From: Catonia carolina
Taxonomy: Eukaryota; Arthropoda; Insecta; Hemiptera; Achilidae
Direction of reading: 5' to 3'
NCBI GenBank assembly: GCA_035578175.1
Contig: JAQMRL010000022.1
Coordinates: 4,819,501 to 4,883,500, forward strand
DNA: 64,000 nucleotides
Position numbers and translations under genes: made by a program. This document shows, one piece after another, positions 1-9,048 of this stretch; positions within the stretch are counted from its first letter, which is position 1, and each line of letters starts with the position of its first letter. The notes below the pieces were generated by a model that searched no databases, had not been told where the DNA came from, and saw only the letters and a program-made list of their open reading frames with translations.

Positions 1-139
1 AATGTTTTCATTTTTGGAGTGTTATACGGCACCTTTGCGCAGTATCGATGGTCAGTAATATATGTATAATAATAATAATAATTATTATAATAAAATTTGT
101 TGTGTCGTTCAGTCAACACTTCACCTGCTGTGTTGTTGT
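1..139. repeat. AT-rich DNA with (TAA)n tract
   Basis: A short imperfect TAA/TTA trinucleotide run lies at about 62-95. Nothing else in this stretch resembles a gene. Confidence 0.5.
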
Positions 140-205
140 GTTGTTCGGCTTCTTCACTAGGAGTTCCAAGTTTGATTCCCGGTTAGGTTCAATATTTTTC
201 ATCAC
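140..205 (+). repeat. tRNA-like (SINE) B-box relic
   Basis: The stretch TAGGAGTTCCAAGTTTGATT followed by CCCGG resembles the T-arm/B box of a tRNA-derived SINE (consensus GGTTCGANTCC). No convincing A box precedes it, so this is at best a decayed SINE. Confidence 0.3.
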
Positions 206-1425
206 ACATTCTTATCTATCACCCTAAATCGTCTGCATTAAACAAATTTTAATATATTTAACATAATTATAACATTTTATTTTTGTAAATTTATTTATTT
301 TGTTTTGAAATAGTGGTATGTGATTTTTTTTGAATTTATTATAATACTATACGTATGCTTATACAGTGTATTAAAATGATAATTGAGGTGAATGTGACGA
401 TGATACCAACGGTAGCATGAACGAAGTGAGTAAGTTGACCACCCGTAGATGGATTTTATGTTTTTTTAATTTCAAATTAAATATTTTATTAGTTGTACCT
501 TTACCTTTCGAATTTTTCAGGTAGCGAAAAATTTATTCCAAGATCTCTTTTGCCTACTTGGAAAGTTTTCAGATGTTTCTAAGCTAATCGTCCTTTTTTG
601 TTCAGTTTTCTGTCTCTTTATTTTTTTTGGAAACATTTTATAGTATTGTGTTGAATACGTAAGTGGCTTACAGGTCATAGTTTTGTTTTGTACGAACTAG
701 GAGGAGACCGTAATAATTCAAAGTGCTTGAATTTTTAGGACTGTAATATAAATTACATTTATTATATAACCTTCCAGGATTACAAAACAATTTACAGCAA
801 CATTTTTCCAAAAAGTAAAAGAAAAATTAATAATGCAAATGTTATTACAATTTCACTTTAACCGGCTTAGCGCTGCTTACACCTTGGCAGGTTTCCTACT
901 GTGAAAAATTTTCTTCAGGTATTTAGCTTAACCTATTAAGAACTATTAAGTGGGTGAAGTTTATCTTTAAACTTTTAATAAATTTGTAAACGGTTTAATA
1001 ATTATGATCATAATAATGTTTTATCTTCTACAGTTAAATTTATATTCTATGACTGTCAAGAAATCTATCTTCATTTTAACACAGATTTCTGATGATATAA
1101 AATAGTTTCGCTTCATAGTTAAATGTAAAATGTAGTGATAGTAAACTTACCATATGCACTTATTATGCCTGTGCAATTAAATTCGTAAAATAATGCAGGC
1201 TTATGAAATTAACTTTTATTTAAATTATATTCATGTTGTGATAACATGACTGAAGAGTAGTTTAAACCTTCTATTTATTTCTCTAATAATTATTTATTTG
1301 TGAAAATACCTGAGATGTTTGATTAATTTTAATCAGTAATGTTTTTAAGTTTTTATTTATATAAGATCTCTTTTAACTTTTTTCTTGTTCATTTCAAGTC
1401 ACATCGACTTCTTCAACGAATTAGT
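206..1425. other. AT-rich non-coding DNA
   Basis: No ORF with recognisable domains, no RNA gene and no clear repeat were seen here. Stop codons are frequent in all frames. Confidence 0.5.
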
Positions 1426-1429
1426 GACT

Positions 1430-1578
1430 AATAAAGTTACAGTTCGGAATCGGTAGGTATGAACGTGAAACAATTCCAGACCCAAATAAGGAATCGAATG
1501 CAGAACGTTCCGTTTTGCAGTATTCAATGCAGTCTAATGCTTTAATCGCTAAACCACGGAAGCGGTCTCTTTTAAACT
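1430..1578 (-). repeat. tRNA-derived SINE
   Basis: On the minus strand a tRNA-like head is readable. It has an A-box-like stretch (GTGGTTTAGCGATTAAAGC) followed about 50 nt later by a B-box-like CATTCGATTCC. The spacing suits an internal RNA polymerase III promoter. The anticodon arm does not fold well, so a SINE is favoured over a functional tRNA. The small minus-strand ORF across it is incidental. Confidence 0.5.
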
Positions 1579-1639
1579 TGTTTAATTTATTTCTATGAGT
1601 TTTTGTGTTGTAATAATTTATATTTATCATGCTGTTTGC

Positions 1640-2655
1640 AAACTTTGAATTTGTTAGACGATCGGATGCATGGAAAAATGGTTCAATTATGAATAATGTA
1701 TGTAAAATTTATCAAAAGGTCGTTAAGTTTTATCGGAAAAGTTAAAGGTGATTTAAGCTGAGAACTTTTACAACGGCGAGGGACTTTCTTATATACTTTT
1801 TTGTAAAACATGTTTTTGTTTTCTTTGTGTTCGAAATTTCGTTGATCAAAGAATGTTTGAAAATTTACAAAATGTAACGATTTTTCTTTATTATTAAAAG
1901 TTGAATGATTCGGCTTTAAATCAACGTTTTAGTTTCTAAAGACATTTCGTAAGATTTATTTTATAAGTACATTAATAAATATCACAAGATTGTTATATTA
2001 TAAATAATTTCATGAGATTACCTGTAATGCTTTTTATGTATATAGAAGAAAACTCCATTTCGATAAATATAGCCTGTACAAGATTAGTAATGAAATATTA
2101 GAATAATGTTTTACAACAAAAAATCAAAGATTATGATAGAATAAGCAACGTTAAAAAAATTACGGTGATTAATTTACATAATATCAAAAGACCTTTCCAA
2201 TATTGATTTAAATCTGGTCGTTAGAGATTGTTTTTAATTTATTTTGAAGAAGTTTAATTTTCACCCAGTCAATCCTAGAATTATTCCCAGATATTCCATA
2301 GCGGTAATACTACTCTATTTTTCTGTTTAATTCATTTAAAAAATCGTGTTTAGTCATCACACTTTTCACTTAAAAAATGACCAGTTACCATCTCGAATTG
2401 GTCTCAAAATATGTTTTATCTGATAATCAAAAGATTTTTTAATTAAAAATTAAATCTCAAAATGATAAAACTACAAAAATATGGCGGCAGTTTAGATATT
2501 TTTTGTCTTTAATTTTTATTAATGTACTGTACATTGAGCTGGACAATTTCCGGACGTGATATTTAACGAGTGGTGGGTAAATTTTAAGGAAATCTTTTTT
2601 AAAGAAGAAGCGGTACCCAATGATACATCTATTTTCACAAATACGGTTGTTTTCC
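1640..2655. other. AT-rich non-coding DNA
   Basis: I see no coding signal or structured repeat in this interval. Confidence 0.45.
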
Positions 2656-2660
2656 GTTAT

Positions 2661-2815
2661 TCAGATCAAGAGGTTTTTACTCCATTTTTGCTTAAGACGT
2701 CAAACAATTGGGAGGTTCCTTGTACCTAGATTACGAGTTATTTGGTTTGGATGGTCATCTAGTCATTCATAAAATTTACTAGAGAAGAACGCGGGTAGTT
2801 CGTTAGATGTTAAAA
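2661..2815 (-). mobile_element. Jockey-type LINE, 3' end fragment of ORF2
   Basis: The minus strand ends in codons reading RLKQKWSKNLLI-stop, the C-terminal signature of Jockey ORF2. Compare RRLKRRWSRDLLI-stop in the intact copy ending at 11731. The upstream bases are clearly alike to the fragment at 18186-18310, so the two are copies of one subfamily. Only the last 50 or so codons survive, as expected for a strongly 5'-truncated insertion, with at least one frameshift. Confidence 0.65.
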
Positions 2816-3214
2816 TAAAAAAATTTTGATGTTAAAAAAAGTACTATTGACATGTCTTCGACATGAGGTAGAATTATATATTTTTAGGTTTTTACTCTTC
2901 AATTTTGAAAAAAACCGATTGTTCAAATGTCTTTTATTGAAATACCTCTGCAATCTTAATTTGTACTGCTCCAGTATTTTAAGATTTGTAAAATATTTGA
3001 ATACCAACTTTAAGTTATCGGATAAAACTAAAATGTAGAAATCAATGAAAATATCTTTATCTTATTCAAAGTGTTTCAATAAGGAGGAATTCGTTGTTAA
3101 TTGATATAAACGCAGCACAAAAATATTAAATTTATGAAATCTTTATTTCAATATTTATTATAGTTAAAGGAACAATATTCAAATTACGATGGAACGTACC
3201 CTTAGTAACTTTCT

Positions 3215-3890
3215 AATAGATGTTAAATATGATTACCTGTTACCCCAATGCAGGTTCGTACACGATTCGTAACATTGTAGTTCCTTTTCGTAACGTTTCC
3301 TCATCCATGTCAGAAATCTTACGTTTAATGTTCAGCTTCAATTCATCAAGTATAAAGAATTGTTTTTAAAAGAACGCTTTTTAAATATCCCTACAAGGAA
3401 ATGTCTGCTGGTGTAATATCTTTGGATCTTGGAGGCTACAACTTTTTCGATATTAAACTAAGGCCAAAAAATCCAGTAATATGTCTAGCTTTTCAATGAC
3501 AGTGTATCAACGGGAACAAACGTACTTATTCGTGCAAATCTAAGACGGGAATGATGAATTCGTAAGCGATTCTCTAGGAGAGCGAGTCAAACGTTTTGTT
3601 ACATTCTTCATAACTTCCACGGTTATCGCTGATATTTGACTTGAGATTTTGCGATCTTGAACACTCCCAGTCTCATGGAATTTATTTAACAAACGTAAGA
3701 TTGTCGACTTATTCGGAACAGTAGAATTAGAAAATGTTAATTTAAATTTGTCTGTTATAAGTTTGTAAGATTTATAAGTGAAGTAAATCTCAAGAAAAAG
3801 CACACGTTCGTCTTTGGAAAAGGACGTTGTTGACACAATAGAGATGAATGAATACTGGAATATCACTGGTGAACAATAACGACGGTTCAA
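3215..3890 (-). pseudogene. IS630/mariner-type transposase (DUF4817-like N-terminus), internally deleted
   Basis: The minus-strand frame from about 3890 gives a helix-turn-helix N-terminal half. It contains FSKDERVLFLEIYFTYKSYK and, further on, TILRLLNKFHETGSVQDR, typical of transposases with a DUF4817-like domain. Coding is lost near 3540. A later block (about 3450-3215) reads PPRSKDITPADI, then GYLK, then DELKLNIKRKISDMDEETLR, matching the C-terminal part of the same family (PPRSPDLTP, GYLK). The central part that should carry the first two catalytic acidic residues is missing. Stops and frameshifts interrupt the remainder, and there is no ATG at the natural start. This is a dead, internally deleted copy. 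Confidence 0.7.
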
Positions 3891-3894
3891 TTTT

Positions 3895-4905
3895 TACTAG
3901 TTGTTAATTTTGAGTAGTGTTGTTATCTGACATGCAAGGAGACGTGAAATTTACTCGTGTGTTACGTTTGCATTCTTAATGTTACGGTTGCGTCGTTCTT
4001 GAAATACTCCTTACAACACGGATTAAACATATCGACCTATTGTACCTTAAAATTTAGTAAACTCCTATTTTTTAATGAAGAACAGGTGCATTCATATATT
4101 TGCTTATGATGTGATATCGCATATGTGCAGTCACGAAATGCAGATATCAAATTAAAAAATTTCACATGCTTTTTACATTTTGAGAAACACGCTGGTAGAT
4201 AAAATGGGTAAGGAGACCGTTTTAAAGCTTCATCGCATCTTGGTTTTGCCCGTTCATAAGTCATATGTGTTGGATCCTTACGGTTAAGCATTAGTCAAAA
4301 ATAGAGATGGCTGAGACAGATTGATAAGACCTTTAGCAAGGTATTTTTAATTGTTGAACCATGAAAGAAGATAAGATATTAGGCATGATCTTAATGTGCC
4401 AAGGCATGGCGTTCTCTAATTACTAAAAAACTAAAGAACGCCATGGTCAAGGGTGATATAACTATTCGGAAATACCTGAAAGAGTGGTAAGTCAAAATTA
4501 GTAAATTTCATGTAATTAAAAATATCACTGTAGTTGTTTGCAATATTTTTAGTAGCTATCTGTTTACGAAAATAAATTTTTAATCATTGATGGTTTAAAA
4601 TTGCATTAATAACAACAATAAGTAATACGATATTGATCTAAAATACACGAGGTTAACGTTAGAAAATATACGGAAAGGAATTTAAAATTTTGCTATCTAG
4701 TTTTTGCTTTAAGCAACTAAGTAAAATTCTTTACATATTTTTAAGAGATAAAATATTTTCGATAGTTGGTTAAAATATATTTTTTAACTATTTTTGTCTA
4801 GGAAAGACTTTCAGTTTACTATTAAAATATTTATCATACTTTCGTGTTGAAATAAGAATTACAAAAAATAGTATTACTATATTGGGAAAATGTTGATTAT
4901 TTAAT
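3895..4905. other. Non-coding DNA with one hairpin
   Basis: No gene is supported. An 11-bp perfect inverted repeat (CATGGCGTTCT at 4405-4415 and its complement at 4435-4445) could form a hairpin with a 19-nt loop. A small minus-strand ORF at 4037-4291 has no recognisable domain. Confidence 0.4.
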
Positions 4906-4910
4906 AAAAA

Positions 4911-5565
4911 TACGAGGTTTGATCGAAAAAATAATGGGAATTTTTAAATTTCGCGAGTTTTGTAAACCCGATTTCCAAAAAAGTTTTTTTAGCTATTAGT
5001 AAGTACATAATAGACTCTATGTTTTTAACAAATTCGCATATATGCAGCCATCTTGTATGTACTTTTTATTGTTAGTAGTTGAAAACAGTATACAAGTCTT
5101 TGCATTTTTTACTTCTGAAAAAATGGATCAAAGCGTTTGCATTAAATTTCGTGTGAAAATGATATTGAGTGTAGTACCATATTGGAAATGTTGACAGTGA
5201 CTTTTGGTGAACCTACTGTGAGTAAAACAAAAGTTTACAAGTGGTACAAACTGTTTAAAAATGGCCGTAAAAACGTTGAAGATGACGACCGCTCTGGACG
5301 CCCTAGTACATCAATAACCGACGGCAGCGTCGTAGAAGTGAGGAAAATGATTCTGAAAGATCGCAGAATCACTATCAGAGATTGCTAATGAGGTCGGTAT
5401 ATCATTTGGATTATGTGGCAATTTTTTCGGATGTTTTGGGCATGAAACGCGTGACAGCTAAGTTCGTTCCGAAATTACTAAATTTCGAACAAAAAGAATA
5501 CCCAGTGGTTATCGCCCCAGAATTGCCAAATGATGTCAACACTGATCCAGAATTAAATGTATAAA
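4911..5565 (+). mobile_element. Mariner-type DNA transposon, 3'-truncated
   Basis: The left end starts TACGAGGTTTGATCG and continues with a stretch like the terminal inverted repeats of animal mariner elements. It is followed by an untranslated leader and a broken transposase frame beginning at ATG 5123. No complementary right TIR is found downstream, so the right part is lost. Confidence 0.65.
5123..5564 (+). pseudogene. Mariner-type transposase N-terminal part, frameshifted
   Basis: The reading starts MDQSVCIKFRVK and, after a one-base frameshift near 5155, continues MLTVTFGEPTVSKTKVYKWY, then FKNGRKNVEDDDRSGRPSTS and MILKDRRITIR. This is the paired helix-turn-helix and GRPSTS linker typical of mariner/SETMAR-like transposases. 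A second frameshift near 5379 is followed by DVLGMKRVTAKFVPKLLNFE, the normal next block of the family. The copy stops at about DPELNV, just before the first catalytic aspartate region, so it lacks the whole DDD catalytic domain. Confidence 0.8.
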
Positions 5566-5569
5566 ATAC

Positions 5570-6295
5570 ATTGAATATAAATTTATTCTCTATTAACCCA
5601 CCTTTCTATAAAAAAGTGCATTGATAAAAGTTATATTAAGCTATATACGCTTTCAATACTTAATTATCTATAAAATAATGTGTTTAAAATAAACGCTTTG
5701 TAACAGAAACCGGGCGTAAACTTGTTACCCAGGCTCATTTTGTGTGTGCATATAAAATTAATTATAGAATTTGATTTACCGTTAATTTTCCATTAATTTA
5801 AAATTTCATAAAATTTAATTGGCATTCTGTTTATTGATTACATTGAATAAATAACTAAAATTTAATTAATTTTTATCAGGTATTTTAAAATGTATTTCAA
5901 GTTTTATCGTAAAATTTACGTGAAACTTTGCGTAAAAAATGTCATCATGGCTGTCAAATTTGAATGAAATTGATTAAAAATAATATTATTATTTGGTTTT
6001 GTTTATCATCGTACTTAAATTTCTTAATTACTTTGTCACAATTTTTATTGTTTTGAAAATAATTATCTAACACTACCTTAATTTATTATTATATTGTTTC
6101 ATTATTTGAATATTTAAATATAAAGTAATTATTATTTTCTTTCGTTCAAAGAATAATAGAATTTTATTTTGAAAATAATTTATAACATTTTCTCTATTGT
6201 TTATTTATAAGTCATATAATATATGCCAATAACGGGCACGTTATGTGTTAAATTAATTAAGTGTTAAATCAATTGCACTAGATTTTTTGATTCCA
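5570..6295. other. AT-rich non-coding DNA
   Basis: No feature is supported in this stretch beyond runs of A and T. Confidence 0.45.
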
Positions 6296-6297
6296 GG

Positions 6298-6575
6298 GCT
6301 ACAAAAAATAGTTTTGTTTCTTATCACATAGTCAGCCAATTATATGACTGAACTATTTCAGAACAGAAGAGGTAGAGGTGTAACAACACTAGTCAGAGTT
6401 ATCTCCTCTGAAAGTAATAAATTTCAATATACAGCCAGACCCTGTGGTGAATGAAGTGAAGGTGTAATTTGCACGGTAGAAAGTGGGTGCTTTTCAGTGA
6501 GCCTGGTATACTGATAAGCATATTCTTTTAACTCAGTGAGGAAGGCAATAGTAAACCATCTCACTCCGCCTTTAT
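6298..6575 (+). repeat. Dispersed ~0.34-kb repeat, copy 1
   Basis: It starts GCTACAAAAAATAG and runs closely parallel to 23082-23412, including the shared blocks CAGCCAGACCCTGTG and CAGTGAGGAAGGCAA and the phrase TAAACCA. The right end is lost after about 6575. No ORF is conserved between the copies, so the family is likely non-coding. Its class is unknown. Confidence 0.65.
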
Positions 6576-6619
6576 ACTTAGAGATTTGTCGCTCCCTTGG
6601 AAATTTATATAACAAACCA

Positions 6620-7980
6620 TTATGAACACTATGGGTAAATTTGTTTTTATTTTATTTATGAAAAATAAACTGTGCCAGAACTCAACCAATAATAGGCCTA
6701 CGCATATCGATTAGTGTTAATGCCTTGGACTGTCGTGTTAGAAGAAGTCAGCTGCTCAATGGCATATCTCTAGTCATGCTTTCACAACACGTCCCTTTTC
6801 CATTGTCTCTTTAGTTTATACGAGAATTATGTGATAAATGTGGAAGTGAAACATCGCGAGTTTGACGATTAATGTGTGCTATTAATTCAGAGTTTTAGGA
6901 GGTGTTTAATTTGTCAGTGATTTACTGTTTCTAAAAAATTTAATTAGAAATACTATGAAAGCTTAATCAATGGATTCTCTTCTTCCATATGTCACTCATG
7001 AATTTTTATCATCGCCATCATCAGCTCATTTGTTATTGTAATAACTACAATGTAGGCACAAATGTACTACGATGAAAGAAATTTTTAAGTATTACTTATT
7101 CTTATACTTGTGCAACATTTTGGATTAGGATAAAAAAAAATCTTTTATAATACAGTATTCAATTAGCAACTAAAGATTAACTATCATACTAAAACTATCT
7201 GTACCGCTGTAACTATCATATTAAAAGTAGTTATATTTTGTTAGTTTCTGAAAACAATTTTTAAAACCTTCTTTAGCGAGCTTCTGTAGACCAAATAAAA
7301 ATCATTATACCCTACTAATTATCAAGATACGAAGATAGTCTTCATTATTATGTTAACTGTTTGATCTGAAAATACAGAGTGATTTACAGTGAAATACAGA
7401 GTGACCCAATTGTTAACGTCCGGTAATGTTTTTCTAGGAAACGGAAATTTAAAAAAAAAACAGTTCAAATTTTTAAAACGTTTCAGTCTTTTTATATTCT
7501 ACACTGTTGTCGAAGCGGTTGATTTCGAAAGGATTCTATCACATAGGTATTTGTATAGATGATCAATTAATAATAAAATTTAAAAAAATAATTCTGATTT
7601 CTGAATATATACCTAATTAAATAAAAAAATAAAAAAATACGTTTATACATTTTTGTCTTGTTTTTTTTCTAACTGTATAGTCTACTTTTCTAACTTTGTT
7701 AAACTATTTCTCTCTTGGTAATATTAAATTGTATTAGTTCAAGTTAATATTTCTTTAAACATTTTATTTCATTTTGTTGCTTTTAATTTGCTTAAATTTT
7801 AAAAGCAATTGATCTTGTTTTTATTATTTTTATCTTATTATGTTTATTATTTTTTGTGGGTGTCTTCTTAATGAGTACTGTTCTTCCCTAAGTCATTCAC
7901 GTAAAATTTTCACCTATCGCTAAAGCAACCCTTAAATTTACTAACTTTAAGTACGTACAGTTGTCACATTAATAAAGTAA
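6620..7980. other. AT-rich non-coding DNA
   Basis: No gene or clear element was found. Poly-A/T runs are frequent from about 7440 to 7860. Confidence 0.45.
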
Positions 7981-7985
7981 AAAAA

Positions 7986-8118
7986 CACGGCATATTTTCA
8001 TACGTTACAAAAAATCATTTCATCCTTCATCGTACAAAAGTTACAACCCAACGACGTCGCTAATGACCGTTGTAGTTGAAGCGACGTTAAATAAATGAAT
8101 TGAACAAAAAAAAATTTC
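7986..8118 (+). repeat. SINE copy, 5'-truncated (plus strand)
   Basis: It matches the 3' body of the SINE at 8165-8356 read on the opposite strand. Shared landmarks are GGCATATTTTCATACGTTAC at the start and TCGCTAATGACCGTTGTAGT near the end. It lacks the tRNA-like head and ends in an A-rich tail at about 8105-8118. Confidence 0.65.
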
Positions 8119-8140
8119 ATTGTTTGTATTGACATATAGT

Positions 8141-8142
<2 letters not shown>

Positions 8143-8173
<31 letters not shown>
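8143..8173. repeat. (AT)n microsatellite
   Basis: About 15 AT dinucleotides lie between two oppositely oriented SINEs, at the tail side of both. Confidence 0.9.
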
Positions 8174-8176
<3 letters not shown>

Positions 8177-8356
8177 TAACGTCGCATCAACTACAACGGT
8201 CATTAGCGACGACGTTGTGGTGTAACTATATTATACAATGGAGGATGGAATGATTTTTTGTAACGTATGAAAATATGCCATGCCTGAGTAGGAATCGAAC
8301 CCAGGACCGCATGATGAGAGGCGAGCACGTTACCAACTGCGCCAATGTGGCCGGCA
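8165..8356 (-). repeat. tRNA-derived SINE, full head and body
   Basis: On the minus strand the head reads GGCCACATTGGCGCAGTTGG (A box). About 40 nt later comes TGGGTTCGATTCC (B box), a near-consensus polymerase III promoter. The body then continues to GCGACGTTAAATAAT and ends at the AT repeat. The anticodon stem is imperfect, and the non-tRNA body is shared with the copy at 7986, so this is a SINE and not a tRNA gene. Confidence 0.7.
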
Positions 8357-8464
8357 GATATATTTTTGAAAAAATGTTCCGTATGTTTTCACGCTGTTGT
8401 TTATGGTCAAAACTTTAGTTTGATTTTTGATGGTTGTACTGTCTATTATAATTTCTATATAAAA

Positions 8465-8530
8465 AAATTACATTTAAAATTAATTTAATTAATTAATTTA
8501 ATTAATTTAATTTAATTAATTTAATTAGTT
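8465..8530. repeat. (TTAAT)n-like simple repeat
   Basis: An imperfect run of TTAAT/TTTAA units sits immediately upstream of the truncated LINE. It makes the target-site duplication of that LINE unreadable. Confidence 0.7.
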
Positions 8531-8532
8531 GT

Positions 8533-9048
8533 TGTAAAACAAGACAGTCACCGGCCACCTGCGCAAACTGTGGAAAAGATCACCCAGCAAATTACAGAGG
8601 CTGCGAAGTTCATAAACACCTGCGAGCTAGTCGAAACCGTTTCACACAACCACAACCGAAACATACTTCCAACCAACCAGCCACACCGAAACCGGAAGAT
8701 TTTCCACCTCTGCCGCAACAACCAACAAAAACACCTACCCTAACTCCATCATCACGCCAACACTCAACTCATCAGTTAACACCGTCTGAATCGCCGGTTT
8801 CAGTAACTTCAACACCACAACCACCCACCTCACAGGAGAGAAACAGACATCATGCATGGACACAAAATCATCGTCATCTTCACCCTCATACCTCACAGGT
8901 AGGGCCTCAATCTCCTCCCCAGTTACCTAATGTTGATCAGATTTTTAATTTATTGGTTCGATTAAATCAACTCCTCCAGCCTCTTTTCTCGCTCGCTACA
9001 CACATATCCCACATTACACAGTCTTTAAGTAACAGTTATGGCCATTAA
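8533..9048 (+). pseudogene. Jockey ORF1 (Gag-like), C-terminal remnant
   Basis: The open frame enters with KTRQSPATCANCGKDHPANY and then RGC, giving the third CCHC-type knuckle (C-x2-C-x4-H-x6-C) of Jockey Gag proteins. A long proline-, threonine- and glutamine-rich tail follows, and it ends SNSYGH-stop. The N-terminal RRM-like region and the first two knuckles are lost by truncation. The frame has no internal stop. The stop TAA (9046-9048) lies downstream of the ORF2 start, so the two frames overlap by 11 nt. In the intact element the protein would coat element RNA. Confidence 0.8.

Noticed and set aside
8275..8356. Apparent tRNA gene on the minus strand
   Set aside because: A and B boxes are good, but the anticodon stem does not pair well and a non-tRNA body shared with 7986-8105 follows; this is a SINE.
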